NCBI GenBank assembly: GCA_013146195.2
Contig: CM028378.1
Location: forward strand, 12,135,828-12,199,827
Source: Codonopsis lanceolata
Taxonomy: Eukaryota; Streptophyta; Magnoliopsida; Asterales; Campanulaceae
Direction: 5' to 3'
Length of the DNA: 64,000 bases
Shown here in pieces: positions 1 through 10,500 of this stretch. Numbering within the stretch: position 1 is the stretch's first letter; each line of letters opens with the position of its first letter. The notes under the pieces are model-generated. The model was not told the DNA's origin and ran no database searches. It was given only the letters and a program-made list of their open reading frames with translations. The position numbers were made by a program, and so were the translations under genes.

Positions 1-328
1 GAGTAAATAATATTTATAAATTATAAAAACAACAGAGGTTGTTTGAATGGAATTGGTGAAAGAGACCAATTGGAGTTGGAGGGAATATATATTTATATAT
101 ATAAATGATAACAATTCACAAAGTGGTGATAATGAATAATTATATGGGAGTTGTAGAATCTTCAAATTTGTTTCTAAAATCTTATATATAAGTTCATACT
201 CTCTCCGTTTTGTGTAAAGAGTTCACTATTTCATCTTGAGATGTTTCACTTAAAGAGTTCACTTTTAAACATTAAGTCATAAAAGTGTTATTTTAACGCT
301 TTTAGACTATTAAAATTGTCATTTTTTA

Positions 329-1809
329 GGCAAAACCTTTCTTTTAGCCACCTAACTTTTCAAAAACTTTGCAATGTGGCCACCGAAAGTTTAAAATAAT
401 CATTCTTGCCACTATACAAATGTTATGATGCAAGTGAGCCCATTTTTAACGGACGTTAGCAAAAGACGTTAAATTTAATTAAAATTCTTATTTTGTCCCT
501 CTAAAACTTTGTGAGATTTAGAAATTCAAGGGACCCAATTGAACTTAGAAATTCAACAAGGTCTAATCGACAATTTAACAACAACATTAATTTAGAGACA
601 AAAACTAAGCATTTTGATCATTCTGATTGATCGGGAAGAAAATTAATTACTCACATGGGAGACCCGGCGAAGACCCAAATCCTCGAAATCACCTTGATTT
701 CCGCTCAATCTCTGAAGCCGCCATCAGTTAAACTCTGTCGGTTGCAAACCTACGCACTCACTTGAGTCAACCTATCAGCCAAGCTCCGAACCAAGATCGA
801 CAATGTCAACGGCGAGAACTCTACCTGGAACGAAAAGTTCCTCTTCTGCGTTTCCCTGTTGTTCATCACCCGCAAAACTTCTGACTTCGCCATTGAAATC
901 TACACCATCGGCTACATCAAGGATATTGTGGTTGGTAGAGAGAATTTCCTACTCAGTAGATGCCTCTCGTTCAAATCTGACGCTTCAAACGGAACTCCTG
1001 CGTTCTCAGCCATTAATATTCGTCGCCCGTCCGACAATTTAAGCGACGTTCTCAATTTGGCCACGACGGTGTACAGTTGCTCGAATTTCTCGGTACTCGC
1101 GGGATCGTCATATCCTTGGTTCGTCTTCCAGAGCCTCACCAGTTTGATGGAACTCACCACCATCTGGTTCGTCTTCCATCCTCATTTTAGGTTTATTTAA
1201 GTTCAATTGATATTTGTACGGATCTGTTGGTCGAGGATTGTGGTTAATTAATTGGGTTAGGATTACGGTTATAAATGCATCAGACATGGGAATCGATGAT
1301 TATTGAAGTTTTATCTCTCTCTATTCTTGTGCAAATCATATTGGAAATGTTGATTTGGCTGCAAGATGACCGAATATCTTTTAAGTATTATTCAAGAATG
1401 TAATGATTAATTATTAGTATTTCAGTAACAACTGTTAAAGATGATGAATGCTTATGATTGAATATTGATGGATCTGGGTTTTGAAAGAGAGATTCAGATC
1501 TAGATTTTGATCTTCAAAGCTGGATGTTGACGTTGATGATGATGATGACGAGCTCGCCGCCGTCTGGATCTAGGTCTGTTATTTGGTTTTATTTTTTATT
1601 GCACTTTGACCCCTTCAACAACCAACTCTATTTAGAATGGTAAAATAGATATTTGACATAATTTAACGGATGAATATAATGCCCGTTGAAAAAATGGGTT
1701 CGCTTACAGCCTATTTAATGTTCAGTGGTCTCATTGCAAGTTTTAAACTTTCGGTGACCGCCTTGCAAGTTTTTGAAAAGTTGGGTGGCCAAATGAGGGG
1801 TGTTTTGCC
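329..1809. mobile_element. Pack-MULE A (TIR element with captured C2-domain fragment)
   Basis: The element starts GGCAAAACC and ends GTTTTGCC. The first about 150 bp (gene-free text on 'gccacc', 'gcaagtgagcccat', 'aacggacgttag') reappear as a diverged reverse complement at about 1640-1809. These long TIRs are close relatives of those of the elements at 8088-9655 and 31081-32553, which have perfect 9-bp target duplications; here the flanks (320-328 against 1810-1818) match at 6 of 9 positions and a poly-T follows. No transposase is encoded. The cargo is a host-gene fragment, which is the definition of a Pack-MULE. It is non-autonomous and nested in a Stowaway MITE. Confidence 0.8.
655..1160 (+). 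pseudogene. captured C2-domain (SRC2-like) gene fragment
   Basis: Reading from the ATG at 655 gives MGDPAKTQILEITLISAQSL, the typical first beta strand of plant SRC2-type C2 proteins. An in-frame TGA follows near 763. The same frame then continues with STWNEKFLF, the conserved W-N-E-K-F strand, and later INIRRPSD...VLNLATTVY. This matches the RRPSG-x-GVLN segment that follows the C2 domain in the SRC2 family. Family members bind calcium and phospholipid at membranes and usually exceed 200 residues. This copy stops soon after the C2 domain, has a nonsense codon and lies between Pack-MULE TIRs. It is therefore most likely a captured, non-functional fragment. The family call is by eye from motifs. 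Confidence 0.65.
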
Positions 1810-1998
1810 TTTTTTTTTTTTTTTTTTTTAATTTTTAAGAAAATAACTTTTAAACAAAGACTATTTACCCAGAACGTAGGGTTCCATAAGAGAGCACCCA
1901 ACAAGGAAGAGTTCCACCGGGAAACCAAAACTTGTCACAAGGTAAAAGAAATGATCTGAAATAGATTAGGTAAACGGTGATAGTAATTAATAATTATA

Positions 1999-2271
1999 CT
2001 AGTATACGTGTCCGTGTCATATGCACGGTGTCGGTATGAGATCAGTTCAATGAATGGTCGAGGATAAACAAAACTCATAACTGACGAGGTAATTCAAACA
2101 AAACCCACAACTGAAAGTTTTATATGTAATTGTAGAGGGGTAATTCAAATATAACTCATAACTGAGAGGTTCATTTGTAACTCACATACTTACGAATCAA
2201 TCTGGATCGTCAATTGTTTTTAATACAATTCGCTCAGGACCACCAGTTAGACTACCCTGTTATAATATAGA
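1999..2271 (-). mobile_element. small non-autonomous Helitron-like unit A
   Basis: Read on the minus strand it begins TCTATATTATAA (5' TC end, 2271 downward). It ends in a short hairpin (CCGTGcatatgaCACGG, about 2010-2029) followed by CTAG at 2002-1999 and a T. These are Helitron hallmarks: 5' TC, 3' CTRR with a hairpin just upstream, and no TSD. No coding capacity is seen. It abuts a related unit at 2272-2589 head to tail. Confidence 0.6.
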
Positions 2272-2589
2272 CTATATCTTCATGCCCATGCCTACGACAC
2301 GATATTGGTATATCTTATTTCATCAATTGAAATGACAGTGTCTAAATAGAAGGTGCGATTTAAAAAATGTTATAGTTACATTGCTTCAAGTGATTGTTGA
2401 AGGATTGATGTTTTATAAGGGGTGACTGCTTAGAAGATTAATTGAAATGTGTGACTTTCAATTAATTAATGGATAACTACTCACACATGTGAAAGTGAGG
2501 GTGAATCTCAACCGTTAAATTTTTTAAGATAATTTAATCTCAACCTCTAAATATGCCTAGGCAATTACCTAGCTGTTTTATAATATAGA
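2272..2589 (-). mobile_element. small non-autonomous Helitron-like unit B
   Basis: On the minus strand it starts TCTATATTATAAAACAG after an A (5' end at 2589). It ends near 2272 with sequence that aligns along its length with the Helitron at 12974-13460 (shared words GCCTAYGACACG, GGTGCRATTT, GATGTTTTATAAGG, TCTCAACC). The terminal tetranucleotide is degenerate. No gene is visible. Confidence 0.55.
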
Positions 2590-2591
2590 TA

Positions 2592-2764
2592 CTCCCTCCG
2601 TTCTGGGCAAATAGTTCACTATTCCATTTTGAGATGTTTCACATAAAGAGTTAGTTTTAAAATTAAGGCATAAAATATCAATTTATTACTAATGAGCTAT
2701 TAAAAATGTTATTTTCTTAAAAAGTTTGACTTTCAAACTGAAACTCTTTGCCTGAAACGGAGGG
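2592..2764. mobile_element. Stowaway MITE, complete
   Basis: A 173-bp element with terminal inverted repeats CTCCCTCCGTTCTGGGCAAA and the matching 3' end TTTGCCTGAAACGGAGGG. It is flanked by TA dinucleotides at 2590-2591 and 2765-2766. It lies directly beside the 5' end of Helitron-like unit B. Such Tc1/mariner-type MITEs carry no genes. Confidence 0.85.
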
Positions 2765-3560
2765 TAATATTTAGGTAAAATTACAAATTTCAAAATTTGA
2801 TTTTGTGAATATGATTTAGCAAATACTTAAAAAATATTTTGTGGCTATTTTACAAGTACAACAACTTAAGCATTTTTTATGTTAAAGATTCAATTTACTT
2901 CAAAAAAAATTCCTTTAAAGAAATTAAATGATAAAAATTGAGTGGATTTAAATTAATTGTAAATGTTGACAAATAGATATAGAATTTGGGAAAATTACCA
3001 AAAGTTCTTCTAAAAAAATTTCATATCCGAAAAGTATCAAAAGTAATAGTTCAATCGAAAAAGTCTCAAAGTAAAATCATAATACCAAAAAGGCTAAAGC
3101 TTAACGTTTCCAACTGATGTCATTATGATACTAGATAAAAATGATAACTCTTTGAATATATAGTTTTATAAACATTAGTTTTGTGAATAAAGTAAGATAA
3201 AAACTTAGGTAAAACGGTCTTACAGATATTTTTTGTAAGACGGATCCTCCTTACCCGACATACCGTGTTTTATTGGATTGAACTGTGAGAGAGAGGTTCC
3301 GTCTTACAAATTAAGATATGTAAGACCGTCCTACGTAAAACTTACTCATAAAGTATTTACTTTGAGTTAAAAAAAGGTTAACGGTAAAAATGGAAAGCCA
3401 AACAAAACTTAATCAAAATCAAATGACTAGAAAATGAAAAAGAAAACATAACCAACCACCCTTGCTTGAAGGGGTTGTTCTTGTTCCTAATCCTTCAAAT
3501 CACCTTTCCAATAGACATAAATAGTCTAAGTCTAGGAAGATGATACTCCTTAATCGAAAA
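2765..3560. other. gene-free, AT-rich; contains one foldback MITE
   Basis: No reading frame here resembles a gene. At 3205-3342 there is a foldback of about 138 bp. Its left end (TAGGTAAAACGGTCTTACA) returns inverted as TGTAAGACCGTCCTACGTAA. This is a MITE of unassigned class, downstream of the minus-strand LEA gene. Confidence 0.5.
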
Positions 3561-3591
3561 ACACATTGAAATTATTACAACGAGAAACAGT

Positions 3592-4232
3592 TCAAATCCT
3601 AGTGGTTGGGTTGTTGGTGTTGGTGTTGGTGGTGGGAAGGGCGGTGTTGGAACTATTTTGCTCTGGCGGGTTCATCCCAAGAGTATTCTTCACAGCTGTG
3701 GCAGCACCTTGCGCCATGTTAGCCGCTCCTACTGCCGCCCCCTGCGCTATCCCCATTGCACCTCTTGCCGCTCCAGTCGCTATGTCTGCTGCTCCATGGG
3801 CCATTGTCTTAACTTGCTCCCCTGTCTACATTCATTCATTCATTCGTATAAACATTAATTTGCTGCTCCATGGGTCACGTACACCAAAGTTGAAAAGTCA
3901 ATTATGCAATTCGCAAGACAAGTTGTAACAGTATATATAACAACCCTTGTCCATTAAGTAGTAGGTAGGAACTAGGAAGGATTACCTGGTTGAGGAAATT
4001 AGCGTTTTGATCATAACCTTGGGAGTTGGAGTAGTGCTGTTGGTTAGTCAGTCCATCTCTTGTCAGCTGCATAGAGTAGATGAATTTGTTACAAACGTAT
4101 TCATTTAAATTATTATACCATTACCAATTACCATACAAATAATTTGTATAGAAATAAGGTTACCTGAGGCTGAGGCTGGTTGCCAGAACCAGCACCGGCA
4201 GTGTAAATGTTGTCACGACCTTGCCCTGCCAT
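3592..4232 (-). CDS. small LEA-type stress protein, 3 exons
   Basis: Exons on the minus strand are 4164-4232, 3986-4066 and 3592-3825. All introns are GT-AG and phase 0, giving 127 residues. The N-terminus is MAGQGRDNIYTAGAGSGNQP. The C-terminal exon begins TGEQVKTMAHGAA, continues with an Ala/Gly-rich amphipathic run and ends in a Thr/Asn-rich tail. The segment TGEQV-x-MAxGA...AVKxTLGM is shared with the LEA gene at 10731-11280, so the two are paralogous at least in this module. Such proteins are hydrophilic, mostly disordered, cytosolic or plastid-associated, and protect membranes and proteins during drying or cold. The acceptor of exon 3 (GTAG before ACAGGG) was chosen because it alone keeps the frame. 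A TATA-like box lies about 60 bp upstream. The exact subfamily is uncertain. Confidence 0.75.
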
Positions 4233-4290
4233 TTCCTTGATTAATTAAATGAATTTAAGCTTTAACTGAGATAATAACTAGGGTAGACTC

Positions 4291-4300
4291 CTATTTATAA
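4291..4300 (-). promoter_or_regulatory. TATA-like box of the minus-strand LEA gene
   Basis: TTATAAATAG on the minus strand, about 60 bp upstream of the ATG at 4232. Position and sequence fit a core promoter. No clear ACGT-core ABRE was seen nearby. Confidence 0.45.
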
Positions 4301-4439
4301 CAATATTACATTTGTTGTAAATTCTAATGGTCAGTTCCTCACCCGGGGGCTTCTCATTCTCCTATGGAATGTTTCAAAGGTACTACTCAATCAAATTATA
4401 CACTAGAGAGAATGAGAGCTAGATCTGCTGGGAGAGAAA

Positions 4440-5170
4440 AAAAAGTTATAAGAGGATAACCACCTTTAAATATGTGGGTGTGAGGGCTCTGTTGTTAAAA
4501 TTATTAAGATGGTGTAATCTCAGATAAATAGTCATTTTCAATTGCAAGGGTGTGACTGAGCCTATTGTATTATAGGAGATTTTATTTTCTTGGATAAACC
4601 AGATGGTAAGGTAAGAGTTCTTAAAAAGGTTTACGTTCTTATTGCGGATAAATTCGGGTGTCCGTACATTTTGATGGATAAGACACGATAATAAACAGGT
4701 TGTTATCGGACTGGTCTGATAACTGATAAGCATGGTAAGACATGACAACGAAATATATAAGTTTTTAAAATTCAATTTTTTTAAATTTACTAGGGGTTGT
4801 TAAGTGTTGTTTATTTCTTTCAAATTATTTTCTTGATTATTTTATAATTTTATCATTTGAGCATTTTGTGACTTTTAAACTACTTGACTATTTTTATTAC
4901 TTTTCAAAATATGTATTTAAAAATAAAAATTATATATTTTATGATTTTTATTGGGCTTAACGTAATTAACATGTCTAACTAAATAAATCTGATTTTTTTT
5001 CTTCTTGTTCCTATCATTTCGTGTCGTGCCGTGTTTTTCGTATTTTTTTATCGTGTCGTTTTCGAGTTTTAATATTAGGCATGATAAGCTTATCGTGTCA
5101 TGTTGTTATCGTGCCGACCCGATAACAGTCGAGCACGACCGATCTGCCACCCCTAATCTCATCATTTTAT
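4440..5170. repeat. intergenic repeat remnant rich in ACGACACG-type words
   Basis: There is no gene. At about 5010-5155 there are repeated CGTGTCG / GTCGTGCC / CCGACCCGATAA words ending in GCCACCCCTAA. Related inverted words (CGATAA, GATAAGCATGG) lie near 4680-4745. This looks like a degraded non-autonomous DNA element of a common plant type, but no ends or TSD could be fixed. Confidence 0.35.
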
Positions 5171-6399
5171 AACCACTACATACCATGTTATTTTTTTAAC
5201 AGGTAAATGTCATTTTTAGTGTAAAATGATGAGTATACCTTAATGAATCAAAGACGCACACGCAAAGCATCATTTCATGCATCGCAATGCACGAAATTTA
5301 ATTTAATTAAGATGCATATTTTTTTTGATGCATGATTACATGCATTGTGCACATAATTTTTGCATCCTGATTTTAAATCGATGCATCACGATTCCAAATT
5401 GATGCATTATGATTCAAAAAGGTATCCAAGAACCAATAATTTTCTATTCAGACATTTTATCAAAGAGTTTGTATGCGTAACAACTCTTGATTACTTGAAA
5501 TATATATGTCTTAATAGTTTTAATCATGAATTAAACTAAAATGAGGAGAAAGGAGAAAATTTATTATACATAAAATCCAAGCAGTATTGACACAAAATTG
5601 GGGCCCTTCCAGAGAGCAGCTTTATCCCAGGACGCATGCGTAGCTCTTTTGACGATAACGTTCTTGCTCAAGAGTTTATGTCTTCAATGAGATCGATGTG
5701 AAATCCTTCATGATGGCACTTGAATCGAGTTTCTTCACTGGAAAGCTATTACTAATTTGAACCTTGTATGCTCCGTATTGAATAGCGAGCTACTAAAGCC
5801 GAACCATGGGAGGAAACGACACCCCTTTTCATGTTTTTTCCCATCTTCACGTATCCTGTATGAAGAAAGCTATAAGTGTAATCCTACGGAAGCATTTGAA
5901 AATGCTTGAAGAAGAAAGAGGTGGGGATGGTAAGATGAAGAGCGGGTGAAAAGACAGGTATTTTAGGAACAATTTATGGAAAGTGCCTTTTATCGATTTA
6001 TAAGAATCGCGTTCTTAACAAATGGGACCGGCTCGCAATTATTATTGCATATAAGATATTATTGAGTAATTTGATTCATATTTCCTCGGTTCAAAACCAA
6101 TTAAATTTGTAGTATAAGTTTGATCATCTAAATATTATGGATTTAGTTAAGAATTGATATGTTAGACTCATAAGATTTTAGTTTTTTAATGGTTGAAATG
6201 AGATAAGCAATTTTAATCAAACTGTTGCATAAAGATTTTGTTCTCTTTTTTTATGTGTATATTTTTTTAATGGAACTTTATACAAAATATTTTGCAGAAA
6301 ATACTGAGTTTCAACATTATGATGTTGTGGTTTTATAAAATTAAATTATTTTGTATTAATAAATATTAATAGCGACCCCGTGTACAGGTGAGTTACTAG
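5171..6399. other. gene-free stretch ending in a possible Helitron 3' end
   Basis: 5220-5430 is rich in GATGCAT words. 5590-5940 has higher GC and reads like a gene remnant on the minus strand (an open run ending SAIMKDFTSISLKT before a stop), which I cannot assign. The stretch closes with an imperfect hairpin and TTACTAG followed by T at 6394-6400. This resembles a plus-strand Helitron 3' end, so the remnant may be Helitron cargo. Confidence 0.3.
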
Positions 6400-6521
6400 T
6401 TTTGAGTAAAGTGGAGTAAGTGAAATGCTCGATAACATGAAAAATAGAATGTTACATCATTTTCTATACAAAATTTAGTATATATTATGTAACTCTAGCA
6501 TTACTCTAAATTAAAATGATA

Positions 6522-6699
6522 CTCCATTCCTTTCAGGCAAAGAGTTTCCGTTTGAAAGTTAATTTTTTTAAAAGAAAATGACACTTTTAGTAGCTTATTA
6601 ATAATAAAATGATACTTTTATGTCTTAATTTTTGAAAATAAAATTTTTAAGTGAAATATTTCAAAATAGAATAGTAAACTCTTTACACGCGGAACGGGG
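6522..6699. mobile_element. Stowaway MITE, complete
   Basis: A 178-bp copy flanked by TA (6520-6521, 6700-6701). It starts CTCCATTCCTTTCAGGCAAAG and ends CTTTACACGCGGAACGGGG. It belongs to the same family as 2592-2764 but lies in opposite internal orientation. No coding content. Confidence 0.75.
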
Positions 6700-6825
6700 T
6701 AGTAATATATTTTAACATAACTTTCTCATACAATCGTAGAAGGCAAGTCTATATATAATATGTTAGATATTGTATACAATTTAATACTCTTTAACTCATC
6801 ACACTTTTTACATTTTTCTGTAAAA

Positions 6826-6850
6826 TCTATATTATAAAACAGACAGATTG
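6826..6850 (+). mobile_element. orphan Helitron-like 5' terminus
   Basis: A|TCTATATTATAAAACAG is identical over its first 17 bases to the 5' end of Helitron-like unit B (2589, minus strand). I did not find its 3' end. The C/T-rich tandem duplication at 7190-7560 may be its cargo. Confidence 0.4.
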
Positions 6851-7189
6851 AAAGATACGTGTGTCATTAACCCAAATTTATCTTTTTACCAAGATCCAAC
6901 GATTATCATTTGTTTGAGAATCCAAGCGTGCGAACTCGGTTACCCACCTCTTCTAACTATTCCAATTTTTTTTTCCTCCGGTGCGTGATTCCCCCCTTCC
7001 TTCTTCGTTACCCATTTGGAATGGGTTTTCTTTCTTCTACCGTATTCTGACTTTTTTTTCCTCCTATCCCTCTTCCTTCTTCGTTGCTTCACCCTATTTC
7101 TTACTCATTCCTGTTTTGTGCCTTCCTCCACAGAAACACATTCTCCCTCTTCCGAATCCTTCCTTATTCCGGAGTGGTTTCCTTTTCTT

Positions 7190-7560
7190 CTCTACCCTTC
7201 CTTTTTCTGCCTTTGGAGACTGCCCATTCCTTCTCGGTTTTCTTCTCGAGTCCTCCCCACCGCTGCCGGAATTCGTTTTCTCGAACAAAGCTTTCTCTGC
7301 CGCTCTCACCCTTTCTGCCCCGCCACTCCTGTTATTGCGACTCCTTCATCTGAGGTAACTTTCGATTTTATCATTAACTCTACCCTTCCTTTTTCTGCCT
7401 TTGGAGACTGCCCATTCCTTCTCGTATTCTTCTTCAGCCCTCCCTGTCGCCGCTGGAATTCGTTTTCTCATGCAAAGCTTTCACCGTCGCTTTCGCCCTT
7501 TCCGCCCCGCCTGGACTTCTGTTATTGCGACTCCTTCATATGAGGTAAGTTTCGATTTTG
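7190..7560. repeat. tandem duplication, about 188 bp, two copies
   Basis: The units are about 7190-7378 and 7379-7560. Both contain TGCCTTTGGAGACTGCCCAT, later TGTTATTGCGACTCCTTCAT and a closing GAGGTAA. The second ends GAGGTAAG, like a splice donor. Long Phe/Ser/Pro-rich open frames across the repeat are composition artefacts of C/T-rich DNA. It may be a duplicated first exon or 5' UTR, but no product is recognisable. Confidence 0.6.
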
Positions 7561-7574
7561 ACAAATGATATTAT

Positions 7575-7765
7575 GAGCTATAGCTTGTGATATTAATACG
7601 AGCTTTAGTGTTAGAGCCGTTAGATGATTAAGTTGGTGGTGATTTGGAATGTCTACATCATTATTTAGAAAATACCATATTTGATCTAACGGTGTAAAAT
7701 TTTTAGTAGATTTGATCTAACAGCACTAACACTCAAGCTTGTAGTAATATCACAAGCTCTAGCTC
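7575..7765. mobile_element. foldback MITE, about 190 bp
   Basis: The left arm GAGCTATAGCTTGTGATATTA returns inverted at the right end (GATATT/AATATC, ACAAGCTCTAGCTC). The pairing continues inward through the CTTTAGTGTTAG / CTAACACTCAAG and GATCTAAC arms. The superfamily was not determined because no clear TSD was seen. Confidence 0.55.
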
Positions 7766-8087
7766 GTAATAACGTAGCTCTTCGATTTTATTGGTAATTT
7801 TGTTCATAACTTTCGATTGTCAATTTGTTCATTGTTGTTGTTCCAACTTTGGTAGCTCCACATGGTTATTCGAAAATTAACTTTTGTAAATGTTCTATTG
7901 GAGTCGAAAGATTTTTTGAAATTGAGGTATATGGTTCTTGAAATTAACTTTTGTAATTGTTCTAATGGAGTCCATTGTTCAAGCAATAAAGGAATCAATC
8001 TTAGGTTGTCTGTATACAGCTATCCACAACCTGTTTAGAGGAATGAGTCAATTTTGGTAGCACATAGCACAAGTACTGTTCTTATTT

Positions 8088-9655
8088 GGCAAAACCCTCC
8101 GCACCCAATTTTTCAAAAACTTGCAAGGTGGTCACCGAAAGTTTAAAACTTGCAATAAGACCACTAAACATTAGTTAGGTTGCAAGTGAGCCTATTTTTT
8201 GGATGGGCGCTAGTTTCGTTATTAAATCAGAGTCAAATCTCTATTTTACCCCTTTAAATTGACAATTATTCATTTTGTGTGATATTAGAAATCTAAAAGA
8301 GTCCAAGTTAAACATCACAATTTAACTCTCCATAAAGCAAAAAAAAAAAATCCAAGATGAAAATTGTTGCACCTATACCTACCAAAAGAGGGAAGAAGAA
8401 GAAGTCCAATGTGAGCGTGAACCGAGTTACTACTTGCAATGCAAAAGGAAAAGTCACTCAGACACCAAAAAGGTCAAAACCGAACGACAGAGGGGAGAGC
8501 ACACGCACGATTCGTACTCGTCGTCTTCACCCTTCAATCGCCGCCGGCCCGGCTGTTTCACTGCCGCCACTGCTCGATAATGGCCAAGAAGAACAAACAG
8601 AAGGCGACCCAACTAAGTGTGGCCATGGTGGACGAAGAAGAAGATGAACGGAAAGAGGGAAAAGAGTTAAAGAAATCAAAACTCGATTTGAAGATTGAGG
8701 CAGTTAAAGGAAATCAATACAAGGTCTCTCCTATAATTGATTATTTCCCCAACTGGATTCGACCCTCTAAAAGGGCGAAACCATGAGGACGATCCAAACC
8801 CATAACCTAGGGTTAGGGTTTTGAAGAATGTTAAGCGGACTAACAGGTTGCAGCTTGTGGTCAGCCCTAATGAGTCTCCGATCAATTTTGTTGGGACCAA
8901 TTATTCTGGCGAGGCGGCGACGTCATAGATGCCCACTTATGCTCTTTCTCTGCCCCTTCAAAGTACCGATTCTTAGATTTGGTAGCATATCACAGATGAG
9001 ACTTGTGAATGTCAGACCATTAAAGTTGTATGGAAAATCACTTTTCTGCCGTTTTTCTTGAAATCCTGAAGTGACCGTTGAATAAACGAGGTTGTTTTAC
9101 CAGATCTTACTGGAAGTGGAGAAGGAAGAGAGGGGTGATGACGGAGCTGTCGTGCGATGAAAGAGTGTTGGGTGGTGATGTAGCAGGAACTGGCCGAAGT
9201 ACCGACGGGGATGGAAGATGGCGGAGAGCGAAGATGCAGCAGGAGAACGCGGAGCTTTGCCTGACAATGGAGAAGGTGAATGGAGTTGGAGAGGGATGAA
9301 TAGGCTTGAAGTAATGTTGGAATTGACGATGAAGATGGGTGGGGGGAGGGGCGGTGGCTGTAGCCTATAAAAAATCAAGTGATGTTTAAATTTCTTTTTA
9401 ATTATAATTTGACCCCTTCTCTTTATACAAATATCAAATGTATTTTTTTCAGTTAGACCCTTTAAATTTCTAATATCAGACAAAAAAATGTATTTAAAAG
9501 GGTAAAATAGGTAATGACATAATTTAACGCTCCCCCAAAAAATGGACTCACTTGCATCCTAATTAATGTATAATGGCCTTATTGCAAGTTTTTAACTTTC
9601 AGTGACCGTCTTACAAGTTTTTGAAAAATTGGGTGGCCGGCTGGAGGGTTTTGCC
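8088..9655. mobile_element. Pack-MULE B with perfect 9-bp TSD
   Basis: The ends are GGCAAAACCC and GTTTTGCC with an exact 9-bp target duplication TTCTTATTT (8079-8087 and 9656-9664). The TIRs of about 130 bp are relatives of those in elements A and D (words TTGCAAGTGAGCC, CACCGAAAGTTTAAAACTTG). No transposase is present. The cargo includes an A49-like gene fragment (8580-9060) and a second unassigned G-rich fragment (9100-9350). Confidence 0.9.
8580..9060 (+). pseudogene. captured RNA polymerase I subunit A49-like fragment
   Basis: From the ATG at 8580 the frame reads MAKKNKQKATQLSVAMVDEE, then a Lys/Glu-rich stretch and VSPIIDYFPNWIRPSKRAKP, then a stop at 8784. Another frame continues with NRLQLVVSPNESPINFVGTN followed by YSGEAATS. 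This matches the A49-like Pol I factor family (plant RPA49 homologues: basic Lys-rich start, YFPSGFDP-like motif, RLQLVV, FVGTNYxGE, cTYALG). In the intact family the protein is a nucleolar subunit of Pol I that helps initiation and elongation. Here there are stops, a frameshift and no C-terminal half, between Pack-MULE TIRs. It is a captured fragment. Confidence 0.65.
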
Positions 9656-9880
9656 TTCTTATTTTTCATTACTACTCTTATTTTTCATCAACAATCTTTC
9701 GATTGTCAATTTGTTCATTATTGCTGCTCCAACTTTGGTAGCTCAACATGGTTATTTACTATATATAGCTCCACATGGTTGTTCGAATAAATTCACAAGA
9801 TTTTCTTATTTCAGATTAAGGTGTATGGTTTTGATTCTTGAAATTAACTTTTGTAATTGTTCTATTGGATTCGCCCTTTC

Positions 9881-10490
9881 CACCTGCATCTTCGACACCC
9901 CCTCCGCATATATCTCAAGTTGCAGCCTAACATATACTCATAATAATGTATGATGATATGTGGGAAGATTCAAGTTTTATAGATGAAGCAATATGTTTTT
10001 TTTTTATATTTTAATTAAACGACTTCAATACATAAATGTTAAAGTAAAATATTTTAAATTAAAATATTTTATGAAATAAAATATCTGTGTATTACTTTTC
10101 TTATGAAATAAATGTTAAAGTAAAATATTTTATTTTGCTAGATAATTTAAATTTTCTCTCCTTTTCGTTATATAATTTACATATATATCCAACCCTAATA
10201 AATTCTAAATAAATATTAATTCATTCTCATATTATCTGTTTCATTTATTGATAAATTTTAAAACTGACGTTGTACCATAGTCACGGAAAAAAATTAAAAT
10301 CTATACGGCATTCTCAAAATTAGTTGACAAAAAGCAAGCACGAGAAATCAAAAGAGAAATCAAAGAATTACAATGGAATCTACAAAAAGAATTTTACTGC
10401 GTGAACCGAAAACTTAAATTAACTGAACAAGCAAATACAAGAGGGTTGGAGCACTTGTATATTTATATGGAGTATACCATTTTACAATTG
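9881..10490. other. AT-rich intergenic region upstream of the plus-strand LEA gene
   Basis: No gene, repeat with clear ends or TSD was recognised. Local TAAAATATTTTA-type dyads at about 10040-10140 are typical of matrix-like AT-rich plant spacer. Confidence 0.3.
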
Positions 10491-10500
10491 TAGATGCTCA

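Larger units (their letters stand above)
199..1881. repeat. Stowaway-like MITE split by Pack-MULE A
   Basis: The left arm (199-328) starts with CTCTCCG after TA. It continues with sequence shared with the complete copies at 2592-2764 and 6522-6699 (spaced GAGATGTTTCAC and AAAGAGTTCAC words). The right arm (about 1830-1881) carries the matching 3' end, running into GAACGTAGGG. The Pack-MULE at 329-1809 sits exactly in the middle of the MITE, so the MITE is the older insertion. Confidence 0.65.
7804..9880. repeat. direct repeat pair flanking Pack-MULE B
   Basis: About 160 bp at 7806-7965 recur, diverged, at 9690-9870. Shared words are TTTCGATTGTCAATTTGTTC, CCAACTTTGGTAGCTC, AACATGGTTATT and GAAATTAACTTTTGTAATTG. 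Pack-MULE B (8088-9655) sits between the copies. The duplication therefore probably predates the insertion, or the element landed at the edge of one copy. Confidence 0.6.

Noticed and set aside
7016..7543. 175-residue Phe/Ser/Leu-rich plus-strand open frame
   Set aside because: It is an artefact of C/T-rich, tandemly duplicated DNA. No domain, no codon bias and no start context.
9097..9483. 128-residue minus-strand open frame in Pack-MULE B
   Set aside because: It spans cargo and TIR, is low-complexity, and its reverse strand has the gene-like sequence.
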